From NCBI GenBank assembly GCA_009780875.1, contig WQZE01000047.1, positions 1 through 7,162 of the forward strand: a DNA stretch of 7,162 bases, read 5' to 3'. Every line of letters begins with the position of its first letter. The stretch's first letter is position 1. Shown here piece by piece: positions 1-5,475 of the stretch. This DNA comes from Bacillota bacterium (GTDB lineage Bacteria > Bacillota > Clostridia > Christensenellales > Pumilibacteraceae). The position numbers and the translations under genes were made by a program. The notes beneath the pieces were generated by a model. That model saw only the letters and a list, made by a program, of their open reading frames with translations, searched no databases and was not told the origin of the DNA.

Positions 1-2
1 CT

Positions 3-251
3 TTTGTGGAGTGCATTTTGGGTATGCAAAAGAGTGACAATCACATAAAAATCAATCCCCATCTGCCACAAGATTTGCACAAAGTGTATGCACGGTGCAA
101 CTTTGCTCATCGGAATTTTGCCATCGCTGTGGTGGGTGGTTCGGGCAACAAATGGTCATTGCAGATAGGCAAGACGGGCTACCATATACCCAGTTTGCCT
201 TTGGGAGATTGGTTGGAGGGCAAGACGCTCGTGGTCAAAAAAGTTGAGTAG
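3..251 (+). CDS. C-terminal fragment of a protein, possibly GH94-like glycoside phosphorylase
   Basis: The reading frame is open from the left edge to TAG at 249-251, so this is the last ~82 residues of a longer protein; the GTG at position 6 has no ribosome binding site upstream in the window and is probably internal. The start of the fragment reads like the segment that follows the catalytic barrel in GH94/GH65-type phosphorylases: V-E-x-I-L-G-M, a short polar turn, then I-K-I-N-P-H-L-P. This is followed by beta-strand-like segments and an I-P-x-L-P-L-G-D...L-V-V-K ending, as in the C-terminal beta-sandwich of that group. That is a pattern resemblance recalled from the family, not an alignment, and no catalytic residue lies in the visible part. 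It could equally be the tail of another carbohydrate-active or unrelated protein. The gene converges on ispDF with one base between the two stop codons. Confidence 0.45.
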   Translation, partial: FVECILGMQKSDNHIKINPHLPQDLHKVYARCNFAHRNFAIAVVGGSGNKWSLQIGKTGYHIPSLPLGDWLEGKTLVVKKVE

Positions 252-252
252 G

Positions 253-1416
253 TCATTGTTTTGTGAGAACCAGTGCACTTGCTGCAATGCCTTGCTCTTG
301 CCCAATCATTCCCAAATGCTCGGTGGTAGTGGCAGAAATTTTGATTTGGGAGGAGGGTATGCCGAGTGCTTTTGCAAGCGTGGATTCTATGTGAGGTATA
401 AAAGGTGACAATTTGGGCTGTTGTGCCAAGATGACGGCGGATATATAGGCGATGGGTTTGTGACACATTGTTTTGACTTTTTGCAAAAGCACCATACTAT
501 CAATGCCTTTGTATTTTGGGTCGCTATCTGCAAACTGACAACCAATATCGGGCAGTCCATTGGCGGACAAAAGAGCGTCCATCACGGCGTGCGTGAGAAC
601 ATCAGCATCGGAGTGACCCAAGAGTCCTTGGGTATGCGGTATGAGAGTGCCACCCAGTATCAGTTTGCGATGGGGTACAAGTGGGTGCACATCAAACCCC
701 ACACCAATGCTAGAAAAAACGCCTAGCCCCAACAAATCATTGACATTTGTGACCTTTTTGTTTTGGGGATTGCTAGGTACAAGATGAGGTACAAAGCCTG
801 CCGCCAAAAAGATGCCACTATCATCTGTGAACTGTGACCAATCCATTGTATCGGAGTTGTCTTTTTTTTGTGAGGAGGTGTGTTGATATTGGTAGGCAAG
901 TTTGAGTTTGCATAGGTCAAAACTTTGGGGTGTCACCAGATTGACCAAGGAGTTGCGTGAGAGGTGGGTGGTGATTTGGTTGTCTTGTGCCACGACTACG
1001 GTATCCGTTGTGGGCAAGCAAGCAATGCCGCTCCCTTTGCTTTGTGCACTGGCAATGCTTTGGTTGACGGTGTCTAGGGCCACAAAAGGTCGTGCACCAT
1101 CGTGGATGACTACGATATCTTCCGCGCTTTCCAAAAGGGTATCCAAAGCATTTTTGACGCTTTGTTGCCTGGTGTCACCGCCAATGACAAAGGTGATTGG
1201 CTTGTCGGTATGCCGTGCAACACCGGTCACCAAATCTTGGATGGTGGTGATATCTATGGCGCGCACAACGACGATGAGTTCGTGGATATTGCTTTCCAAA
1301 AGCGTTTGTGCGGAGAGTTCCAAAATGGTTTTTGTGCCCGCCATATGCAAAACTTTGTTGAAGTCAAGTTGCGTGCGTGTGCCATTGCCCGCCGCCAATA
1401 AAATGCCATAAATCAT
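253..1416 (-). CDS. ispDF: Bifunctional IspD-IspF, MEP isoprenoid pathway
   Basis: A 387-residue fusion of 2-C-methyl-D-erythritol 4-phosphate cytidylyltransferase (IspD, residues 1 to about 230) and 2-C-methyl-D-erythritol 2,4-cyclodiphosphate synthase (IspF, about 236-387), cytosolic enzymes flanking IspE in the pathway. IspD evidence: nucleotide-binding L-L-A-A-G-N-G-T-R (R14) with K21, I-H-D-G-A-R-P at 104-110, T-P-Q-S-F at 162-166, and T-D-D at 197-199 leading to N-K-K-V-T at 219-223. IspF evidence: metal-site D-V-H at 242-244, H-S-D-A-D at 268-272, H276, F-x-D-S-D-P near 295-300, and A-T-T-T-E at 362-366. Both halves therefore look active. An extra polar stretch of about 15 residues (177-194) precedes T-D-D. 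The start at 1416 is chosen because GGGAG sits 5 nt upstream and IspD proteins begin right at this beta strand; the frame also runs further upstream into rqcP. The gene starts 13 nt after the rqcP stop, so the two are probably co-transcribed. Fused IspDF is known in several bacterial lineages. Confidence 0.95.
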   Translation of the reverse strand: MIYGILLAAGNGTRTQLDFNKVLHMAGTKTILELSAQTLLESNIHELIVVVRAIDITTIQDLVTGVARHTDKPITFVIGGDTRQQSVKNALDTLLESAEDIVVIHDGARPFVALDTVNQSIASAQSKGSGIACLPTTDTVVVAQDNQITTHLSRNSLVNLVTPQSFDLCKLKLAYQYQHTSSQKKDNSDTMDWSQFTDDSGIFLAAGFVPHLVPSNPQNKKVTNVNDLLGLGVFSSIGVGFDVHPLVPHRKLILGGTLIPHTQGLLGHSDADVLTHAVMDALLSANGLPDIGCQFADSDPKYKGIDSMVLLQKVKTMCHKPIAYISAVILAQQPKLSPFIPHIESTLAKALGIPSSQIKISATTTEHLGMIGQEQGIAASALVLTKQ

Positions 1417-1429
1417 AAGGTCTCCCAAA

Positions 1430-1672
1430 CTAGGTGCAAATCTCATACATTTTGTCTGCGTCTTCTTTTTTTGTGGTTGTGGTGAGGGCTTTGACCACAA
1501 AACGCATCGTGGTGGTTCCAAAAGAGACACTCACAATGTCTCCTACGGCAAGTTGCTTGGCGGGTTTGGCTGGTTTGTCGTTGACACAAACTTTGCCTTT
1601 GTCGCACGCCTCCGCCGCCACGGTGCGTCTTTTGAGCACTCTGGATACTTTTAGAAATTTGTCAAGTCTCAT
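1430..1672 (-). CDS. rqcP: RqcP (YabO-like S4-domain ribosome quality control factor)
   Basis: An 80-residue basic S4 RNA-binding protein that matches Bacillus YabO/RqcP along its whole length as I recall that sequence. It opens M-R-L-D-K-F-L-K-V-S-R, then K-R-R-T and a G-K-V-C-V-N-D segment (S4 fold). A V-G-D-I-V-S-V-S-F-G strand follows, and the end is T-K-K-E-D-A-D-K-M-Y, equivalent to the T-K-K-E-E-A-A-N-M-Y ending of the Bacillus protein. In that family RqcP binds the stalled 50S-peptidyl-tRNA complex and helps RqcH add C-terminal alanine tails. The start at 1672 is supported by AGAGGA 4 nt upstream and by family length; the frame is open further upstream but crosses the promoter. In Bacillus the gene sits in the mazG-yabP-divIC region; here it is the first gene of a pair with ispDF, under a clear promoter at 1701-1729. 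Confidence 0.93.
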   Translation of the reverse strand: MRLDKFLKVSRVLKRRTVAAEACDKGKVCVNDKPAKPAKQLAVGDIVSVSFGTTTMRFVVKALTTTTKKEDADKMYEICT

Positions 1673-1700
1673 AGATTCCTCTTGTTTTTTTGATACGGAT

Positions 1701-1729
1701 AGTATAACACAACCAACAAAAAAAATCAA
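1701..1729 (-). promoter_or_regulatory. Sigma-A-type promoter for rqcP-ispDF
   Basis: On the minus strand a TTGATT -35 box (plus-strand 1724-1729) and a TATACT -10 box (1701-1706) are separated by exactly 17 nt. The expected start of transcription is near 1694, about 20 nt upstream of the rqcP ATG at 1672, leaving room for its AGAGGA ribosome binding site. Confidence 0.75.
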
Positions 1730-1771
1730 TCTATTGTGGTGGCAAAGTGTATATATATGTGTGTTTTTGTA

Positions 1772-1777
1772 TATAAT
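1772..1777 (+). promoter_or_regulatory. Probable -10 box for the small membrane-anchored protein
   Basis: A perfect TATAAT is preceded by T-rich sequence with a TG two bases upstream (one base off the classic extended -10 spacing). No good -35 box lies 16-18 nt upstream; the sequence there is a TATATA-like repeat. The predicted mRNA start (about 1784) coincides with the first base of the hairpin at 1783-1802. Confidence 0.5.
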
Positions 1778-1782
1778 ACTAG

Positions 1783-1802
1783 AAAGACTGCATCCAGTCT
1801 TT
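1783..1802 (+). promoter_or_regulatory. Hairpin at the predicted mRNA 5' end
   Basis: AAAGACTG and CAGTCTTT form a perfect 8-bp stem around the loop CATC. It begins about 6 bases after the -10 box, so it would be the very first structure of the transcript. A second weaker stem (GTG/TTG with CAA/CAC, about 1806-1822, one bulge) follows. It could be a 5' stem-loop that protects the mRNA, or a dyad operator for a repressor. There is no T-tract, so it is not a terminator. Confidence 0.55.
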
Positions 1803-1852
1803 GGAGTGGTTGCAGGCAACACAGTGTACAAAAGAAACACAAGGAGAAAATT

Positions 1853-2077
1853 ATGAACGGAAATACATTACTAGGGATTGTCATAGGTGTAGTAGCGGGT
1901 GCGTTTTTGGTGGACACTTTTCAACCCGCCCAAGATTTGTTGGACAATTGCAAGCACGAGTTCAAAGCCAAAATGAAGCCTATACAACACGCCACCAAAA
2001 CAGCAGCCAAATCTGCTACCAAGGCGGTGGGAGACAAAGTGGAGACCGTCAAACAAGAACTCATAAAAAAAGATTGA
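1853..2077 (+). CDS. Small membrane-anchored basic protein, YtxH-like
   Basis: A 74-residue protein. AAGGAG at 1841-1846 lies 6 nt before the ATG and fixes the start. Residues 4-21 form one Gly/Val/Ile-rich hydrophobic segment (L-L-G-I-V-I-G-V-V-A-G-A-F), a likely membrane anchor. The rest is polar, Lys/Ala/Thr-rich and predicted helical, with repeated K-x-A/K-x-x-A-x-K spacing at 41-58 (T-K-T-A-A-K-S-A-T-K-A-V-G-D-K-V) and a Lys-rich end. Small proteins with a Gly-rich N-terminal anchor and a long amphipathic Lys/Ala tail are often placed in the YtxH-like group of Bacillota; their function is poorly known and I cannot assign one. The gene is monocistronic: own -10 box, a hairpin-bearing leader of about 70 nt, and a strong terminator at 2124-2155. 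It is divergent from rqcP. Confidence 0.8.
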   Translation: MNGNTLLGIVIGVVAGAFLVDTFQPAQDLLDNCKHEFKAKMKPIQHATKTAAKSATKAVGDKVETVKQELIKKD

Positions 2078-2123
2078 TAAACAAAATCTTGGTGAAGCCT
2101 ATAAAAACCAAAAGGGATTTGAT

Positions 2124-2155
2124 AAAAAAATGCAAAGGAGTGTTTGCATTTTTTT
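2124..2155 (+). terminator. Rho-independent terminator after the YtxH-like gene
   Basis: A perfect 13-bp stem pairs AAAAAAATGCAAA (2124-2136) with TTTGCATTTTTTT (2143-2155) around the loop GGAGTG; the 3' arm ends in seven Ts. The -35 box of the next operon begins two bases later. Confidence 0.88.
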
Positions 2156-2156
2156 A

Positions 2157-2185
2157 TTGCAAAAAAATGTGAATTGTGGTATAAT
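2157..2185 (+). promoter_or_regulatory. Strong extended -10 promoter for the oxidoreductase-aroH/cmk-plsC operon
   Basis: TTGCAA (2157-2162), a 17-nt spacer, and TATAAT (2180-2185) preceded by TGG, giving a TGnTATAAT extended -10. The predicted start of transcription is about 2192-2193, only 2-3 nt before the ATG at 2195. Confidence 0.85.
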
Positions 2186-2194
2186 GATATCTAT

Positions 2195-3532
2195 ATGCAG
2201 TGTGGTGAAAAACAAGATTTTTGCAATCAAGACTTGTGTGGGCAGAGCACACGCAAGCATTGCACACCCCAAGGATACCAAGCATCGTCAGCAATCTATG
2301 ACTTGGTAGTGGTGGGTGCGGGTCCTGCTGGATTGATGGCTGCGGGGTGTGCGGCCGCTCGGGGGCTTGGTGTGGCTGTCTTGGAGGGCAATGCCAAGTG
2401 TGGCAAAAAATTGTATATCACGGGCAAAGGTAGATGCAATCTTACCAATGACACCAACGCACAAGGGGTCTTGGACAATGTTGTATCCAATCCCAAATTT
2501 TTGTATGGAGCCTTGCACAAGTTTGCACCCAAAGATACAATAGATTTTTTTGAAAGCCGTGGTTTGCCGCTTGTGGTGGAGAGAGGGGGGAGAGTTTTTC
2601 CTTTTTCACAAAAGGCGAGCGATGTCACGAGTGTGCTGCAACAAAATGCACAAAAAGGGGGCGTGAAATTTTTTTTGGAGACAAAGGTCACGGGCGTGCA
2701 ATGCTGTGAGCAAGGTGCATCTAGCAAGTTTGTTGTCAAATCAAGTGGGAGACAATTTTTTGCAAACAGCGTATTGATTGCTACGGGTGGCAAGAGTTAT
2801 GCAATGACCGGCAGTGATGGGAGTGGCTGGGCATTGGCAAAAAATTTGGGTCACAACCTTGTTGCACCGATGCCTGCCTTGGTTGCCATTGAGTTTGTGC
2901 AAGATACCAAGCCCTTGCAAGGGTTGTCACTGAGAAATATCAACTGCAAGATTTTGCACAAGGCAAAAGTGGTCAAAGAAATCTTTGGAGAGATGGTGTT
3001 TACGGACAAGGGTGCAAGTGGTCCCATCATCTTGTCGGCAAGCAGTCTCATCAATCGTTGGTCGCTTGCGGATACAAGATTGCAATTGGATTTGAAACCT
3101 GGACTGTCTTTTGAAAAATTGGACGAGCGTGTGTTGCGTGATTTTGCTCTTTATCAAAACAAAGATTTTATCAACGCATTGGACGACTTGTTGCCCACAA
3201 AATTGATACCGTATATCGTGCAAAAGGTGGGCATAGCACCGCACAAAAAAGTCAACACTATTGCGAGGCAAGAGAGGCAAAATTTTGTGAATATGCTCAA
3301 AAAATTGGAGTTTGAACCTAGCAAACTGGGAGGCATTGATTTTGGGATTGTGACGGCAGGTGGCGTAGACACCAAGCAGATTGACCCCAAAACAATGCAA
3401 AGCAAGATTGTGCCTGGCTTGTATTTTGCGGGTGAATGCATAGATGTGGATGCCTTGACGGGTGGGTACAATGTGCAGATTGCCTTGTCAACCGGGCATT
3501 TGGTGGGCAATAGTGTGGGAGAAAATATATGA
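2195..3532 (+). CDS. HI0933/YhiN-family FAD-dependent oxidoreductase
   Basis: A 445-residue flavoprotein of the HI0933/YhiN (BaiN/RdsA-like) family, whose physiological substrate is unclear. The FAD-binding Rossmann motif is V-V-G-A-G-P-A-G-L near residues 39-47. The family hallmark G-K-K-L-Y-I-T-G-K-G-R-C-N-L-T-N follows about 30 residues on, then A-T-G-G-K-S-Y, D-K-G-A-S-G-P-I-I-L, and the C-terminal flavin motifs G-L-Y-F-A-G-E and G-G-Y-N-V-Q. Nothing appears truncated. The N-terminus is odd: the family normally starts just before the Rossmann strand, but here about 35 extra residues with four cysteines (C3, C10, C15, C23) come first. ATG 2195 has no ribosome binding site and lies 2-3 nt after the predicted mRNA start; a TTG at 2234 is the next in-frame alternative and also lacks one. 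The stop codon overlaps the next gene's start (ATGA at 3529-3532), indicating translational coupling. Family assignment is firm; the exact start is not. Confidence 0.9.
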   Translation: MQCGEKQDFCNQDLCGQSTRKHCTPQGYQASSAIYDLVVVGAGPAGLMAAGCAAARGLGVAVLEGNAKCGKKLYITGKGRCNLTNDTNAQGVLDNVVSNPKFLYGALHKFAPKDTIDFFESRGLPLVVERGGRVFPFSQKASDVTSVLQQNAQKGGVKFFLETKVTGVQCCEQGASSKFVVKSSGRQFFANSVLIATGGKSYAMTGSDGSGWALAKNLGHNLVAPMPALVAIEFVQDTKPLQGLSLRNINCKILHKAKVVKEIFGEMVFTDKGASGPIILSASSLINRWSLADTRLQLDLKPGLSFEKLDERVLRDFALYQNKDFINALDDLLPTKLIPYIVQKVGIAPHKKVNTIARQERQNFVNMLKKLEFEPSKLGGIDFGIVTAGGVDTKQIDPKTMQSKIVPGLYFAGECIDVDALTGGYNVQIALSTGHLVGNSVGENI

Positions 3533-4602
3533 TAGGATGTATTAGGGGCGCTACGACTTGCTCCAATGAAGAGCAAGATATCTTGCAAAGTGTTTGTGAT
3601 TTGTTTGAGGATATTTTGCAAAAAAACGCCGTGCAGGCAAGCCAGGTGTGTTGTGTGTTTGTGTCCTCTACCCAAGATATCACCAAAGTCTATCCTGCCA
3701 AAGGTATCCGACGCTCAGAGCACTATCATAATGGGATTGCTTTGTTTAGCAGTTGCGAACCAATGATTGAAAACTCTTTGCAAGGATGCATAAGACTGCT
3801 CGTGCAAATACAAGAGAATCAAAAAACGACAGACAAAGATGTGTGCAAAAATACTGTATACAAGCATATATATCACAAAGGAGCAAAAATATTGAGACCA
3901 GACATTGCTTATTTTACCATTGCTATTGATGGACCATCCGGTGCGGGCAAAAGCACGCTAGCCAAAATTTTGGCAGGCAAACTTGGCATTCCGTATTTGG
4001 ATACGGGTGCGATGTATCGCTCCCTTGCAGTCAAACTCTTGGATGAGGGATTGTATAGTGATGCGTGTGGATTGAGCCTTGCCGAACCACCACTGCAAGC
4101 ATGGCTTCAAAACACGAGCATTGAATTTGTCAAAGAAAACGACAAAGACAAGGTGTACCTTGATGGGCAAGATGTGACACAACGGATTCGGGAGCACCAT
4201 ATCTCACAAATTGCGTCGGCGGTTTCTGCCAACAAAACGGTGAGACTCTCTTTGGTGGAAATGCAAAGGCAGATAGCAAGCAAATCCAGTTGCGTTTTGG
4301 ATGGGAGGGACATAGGTACTTTTGTTTTGCCCAAGGCGGATTACAAATTTTTTGTGACCGCAAGTGTGATAGAGCGTGCCAAAAGGCGACAAGCACAACT
4401 CAAAAGCAAGGGGCAGATGGTTGATTTTAATACGCTCAAACAAGATATTGTGCAAAGGGATTTCAATGATTCCAACAGGGAATTTGCACCGCTCAGACAA
4501 GCACAAGATGCCGTATTGATAGACACGACCAAGTTGAGTGTGCAAAAAACGGTGGAGCAAATGATGCAACATATTGCAGTGGGCAATCCGCACAATGTGT
4601 AG
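3529..4602 (+). CDS. Chorismate mutase (AroH class)-cytidylate kinase fusion
   Basis: One uninterrupted 357-residue frame. Residues 1-125 are an AroH-type chorismate mutase (chorismate to prephenate). The opening I-R-G-A-T-T, Y-P-A-K-x-x-R at 55-61, C-I-R at 87-89 and Y...L-R-P-D at 115-125 match the Bacillus enzyme. Its catalytic residues have counterparts here (R6, R61, E77, R89, Y115, R123); the Cys usually at position 75 is Ser74. Residues about 128-357 are cytidylate kinase (CMP/dCMP to the diphosphate): P-loop G-P-S-G-A-G-K-S-T at 135-143, Y-L-D-T-G-A-M-Y-R at 156-164, D-G-R-D-I-G-T at 258-264, and R-E-F-A-P-L...D-A at 317-328. The join has almost no linker: L-R-P-D-I-A-Y-F leads straight into the first kinase strand, and the C-terminal tail seen in Bacillus AroH is missing. 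The ATG overlaps the preceding stop by 4 nt with GGGAGA 6 nt upstream. AAAGGAG at 3877-3883 precedes an in-frame TTG at 3892, so free kinase may also be made. Separate aroH and cmk genes are the usual state. Confidence 0.93.
   Translation: MIGCIRGATTCSNEEQDILQSVCDLFEDILQKNAVQASQVCCVFVSSTQDITKVYPAKGIRRSEHYHNGIALFSSCEPMIENSLQGCIRLLVQIQENQKTTDKDVCKNTVYKHIYHKGAKILRPDIAYFTIAIDGPSGAGKSTLAKILAGKLGIPYLDTGAMYRSLAVKLLDEGLYSDACGLSLAEPPLQAWLQNTSIEFVKENDKDKVYLDGQDVTQRIREHHISQIASAVSANKTVRLSLVEMQRQIASKSSCVLDGRDIGTFVLPKADYKFFVTASVIERAKRRQAQLKSKGQMVDFNTLKQDIVQRDFNDSNREFAPLRQAQDAVLIDTTKLSVQKTVEQMMQHIAVGNPHNV
3877..3894 (+). promoter_or_regulatory. Internal ribosome binding site and TTG start for free cytidylate kinase
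   Basis: AAAGGAG (3877-3883) lies 8 nt before TTG (3892-3894), which is codon 122 of the fusion and in frame. Initiation here would give a 236-residue protein beginning just before the kinase domain, the normal size for cytidylate kinase. The same bases encode K-G-A of the conserved AroH ending, so the match could be incidental. Confidence 0.4.
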
Positions 4603-4631
4603 ATTGCAAGAAAGTTTTGAGGTGTGACAAA

Positions 4632-5270
4632 ATGATATTTTATTGGCTGATGCATTATTTGGGCAAGATACTGATGTTCCCCTTTTTGGGGGTGGTTTAT
4701 CCACTCAAAATTTTGGGCAAAAAAAATATGCCCAAAAACAAAAAAATTATTATGGTGTGTAATCATTTGAGTTTTGTGGATGTCTTGCAGGTTTGGGTGC
4801 GGACACCTGGGTGGCGGCGATTCTTGGCAAAAGATGAAGTGGGCAAAAGTCTTGCAAGACCTTTTGTCAAAGCAACGGGCACCATCTTTGTCAATCGTGA
4901 CGGCAATGATATGAAAGCCGTGAGAAAGTGTATTGCAGTACTAGGCAAGGGTCAAGGACTCAATATTTTTCCGGAGGGGACAAGAAACAAAAGCCACGAG
5001 GATTTGCAAGAGTTGCAAAGAGGGGTTGCTATGTTTGCAATCAAGACGGGTGCCACCATTGTGCCCATCAATATCTTGCACAAGTCAAAGGCTTTTTGCA
5101 AAAACTATTTATCCTTTGGCACGCCGTTCACACTTGTGCAGTTTGAGGGTATTGCCAACAGACAAAACACAGAGCAAGGCACGCAAATGATTTTTGAGGC
5201 TATGCAACAAGCAAAACAAAACACAATGCAATTTTTGCAAGATAAAGGCAATACAGAGATGCAAGCGTGA
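4632..5270 (+). CDS. plsC: 1-acyl-sn-glycerol-3-phosphate acyltransferase (PlsC family)
   Basis: A 212-residue membrane-associated acyltransferase that would add the second acyl chain to lysophosphatidic acid to form phosphatidic acid. The N-terminus (about 1-27) is hydrophobic and aromatic, a membrane-contacting segment. The family blocks appear in order: N-H-L-S-F-V-D at 44-50 (the HX4D catalytic motif), G-T-I-F-V-N-R at 83-89, F-P-E-G-T-R at 113-118 (phosphate binding), and V-P-I-N-I at 144-148. The length is a little short of the usual ~240 residues but all blocks are present. ATG 4632 is preferred because GAGGTG (4619-4624) sits 7 nt upstream; a TTG at 4617 would add five residues but lies in front of that site. 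The gap from the aroH-cmk stop is 29 nt and a terminator follows, so this is the last gene of the operon. In related genomes ispH or rpsA often follows cmk-plsC; here neither does. Confidence 0.9.
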   Translation: MIFYWLMHYLGKILMFPFLGVVYPLKILGKKNMPKNKKIIMVCNHLSFVDVLQVWVRTPGWRRFLAKDEVGKSLARPFVKATGTIFVNRDGNDMKAVRKCIAVLGKGQGLNIFPEGTRNKSHEDLQELQRGVAMFAIKTGATIVPINILHKSKAFCKNYLSFGTPFTLVQFEGIANRQNTEQGTQMIFEAMQQAKQNTMQFLQDKGNTEMQA

Positions 5271-5291
5271 GCACGCTATGCAAATGCAAAC

Positions 5292-5324
5292 AAAACCCTA
5301 ACACAATGTTGTTGGGGTTTTTTT
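5292..5324 (+). terminator. Rho-independent terminator closing the plsC operon
   Basis: AAAACCCTAAC (5292-5302) pairs with GTTGGGGTTTT (5311-5321) over 11 bp with one T-G wobble, around the loop ACAATGTT. A run of seven Ts covers 5318-5324. It lies 21 nt after the plsC stop. Confidence 0.9.
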
Positions 5325-5339
5325 GTAACAAAATTTTGC

Positions 5340-5447
5340 CCTTTGCAATAGTATGAAAGTAGGGCGTACCTATTGCTTGCAGGCGTGCAGGCCTTACCAA
5401 AGATTTGATTTGCAAAGGACAAAACTCACCCATCGGCCGAGGGGGAG
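5340..5447 (+). promoter_or_regulatory. Folded leader or intergenic RNA structure before the Cys/Gly mini-protein
   Basis: Between the plsC terminator and the next gene, three nested or adjacent pairings are visible. Hairpin GCAATAGTATG (5345-5355) pairs with CGTACCTATTGC (5365-5376) with one bulged C and one T-G wobble. CCTTTGCAA (5340-5348) is perfectly complementary to TTGCAAAGG (5410-5418); its outer five pairs could close a domain around that hairpin. CTCACCC (5425-5431) pairs with GGGGGAG (5441-5447) with one A-G mismatch and displays the self-complementary loop TCGGCCGA (5433-5440). The shape suggests a structured 5' leader or small RNA. It does not match any riboswitch class whose conserved core I know, and I see no convincing promoter. 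Confidence 0.4.
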
Positions 5448-5475
5448 ACGGTATTTTTGAAAGGAGGACACACAA

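Noticed and set aside
902..1411. 169-codon open frame on the plus strand
   Set aside because: It lies entirely opposite ispDF, whose motifs are unambiguous; the predicted protein has no recognisable features and no ribosome binding site.
1741..1780. TATATATATGTGTGTTTTTG stretch as a tandem repeat or replication-type AT-rich element
   Set aside because: It is short and irregular, and adequately explained as the AT-rich spacer between divergent promoters; no DnaA-box cluster is nearby.
2134..2197. Start of the flavoprotein at TTG 2144, with AAAGGAG at 2134-2140
   Set aside because: The spacing is only 3 nt, and the codon lies inside the terminator stem upstream of the predicted promoter, so it would not be on the operon mRNA.
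2927..3675. Long minus-strand open frames (157 and 173 codons) opposite the flavoprotein and the AroH domain
   Set aside because: They are antisense shadows of clearly coding plus-strand genes, without ribosome binding sites or motifs.
3529..4602. Possibility that the aroH-cmk fusion is a sequencing frameshift artefact
   Set aside because: The frame is continuous, both domains are complete, and residues on both sides of the junction (L-R-P-D and the first kinase strand) are as expected, so no indel is needed. Read-level proof is still outside this window.
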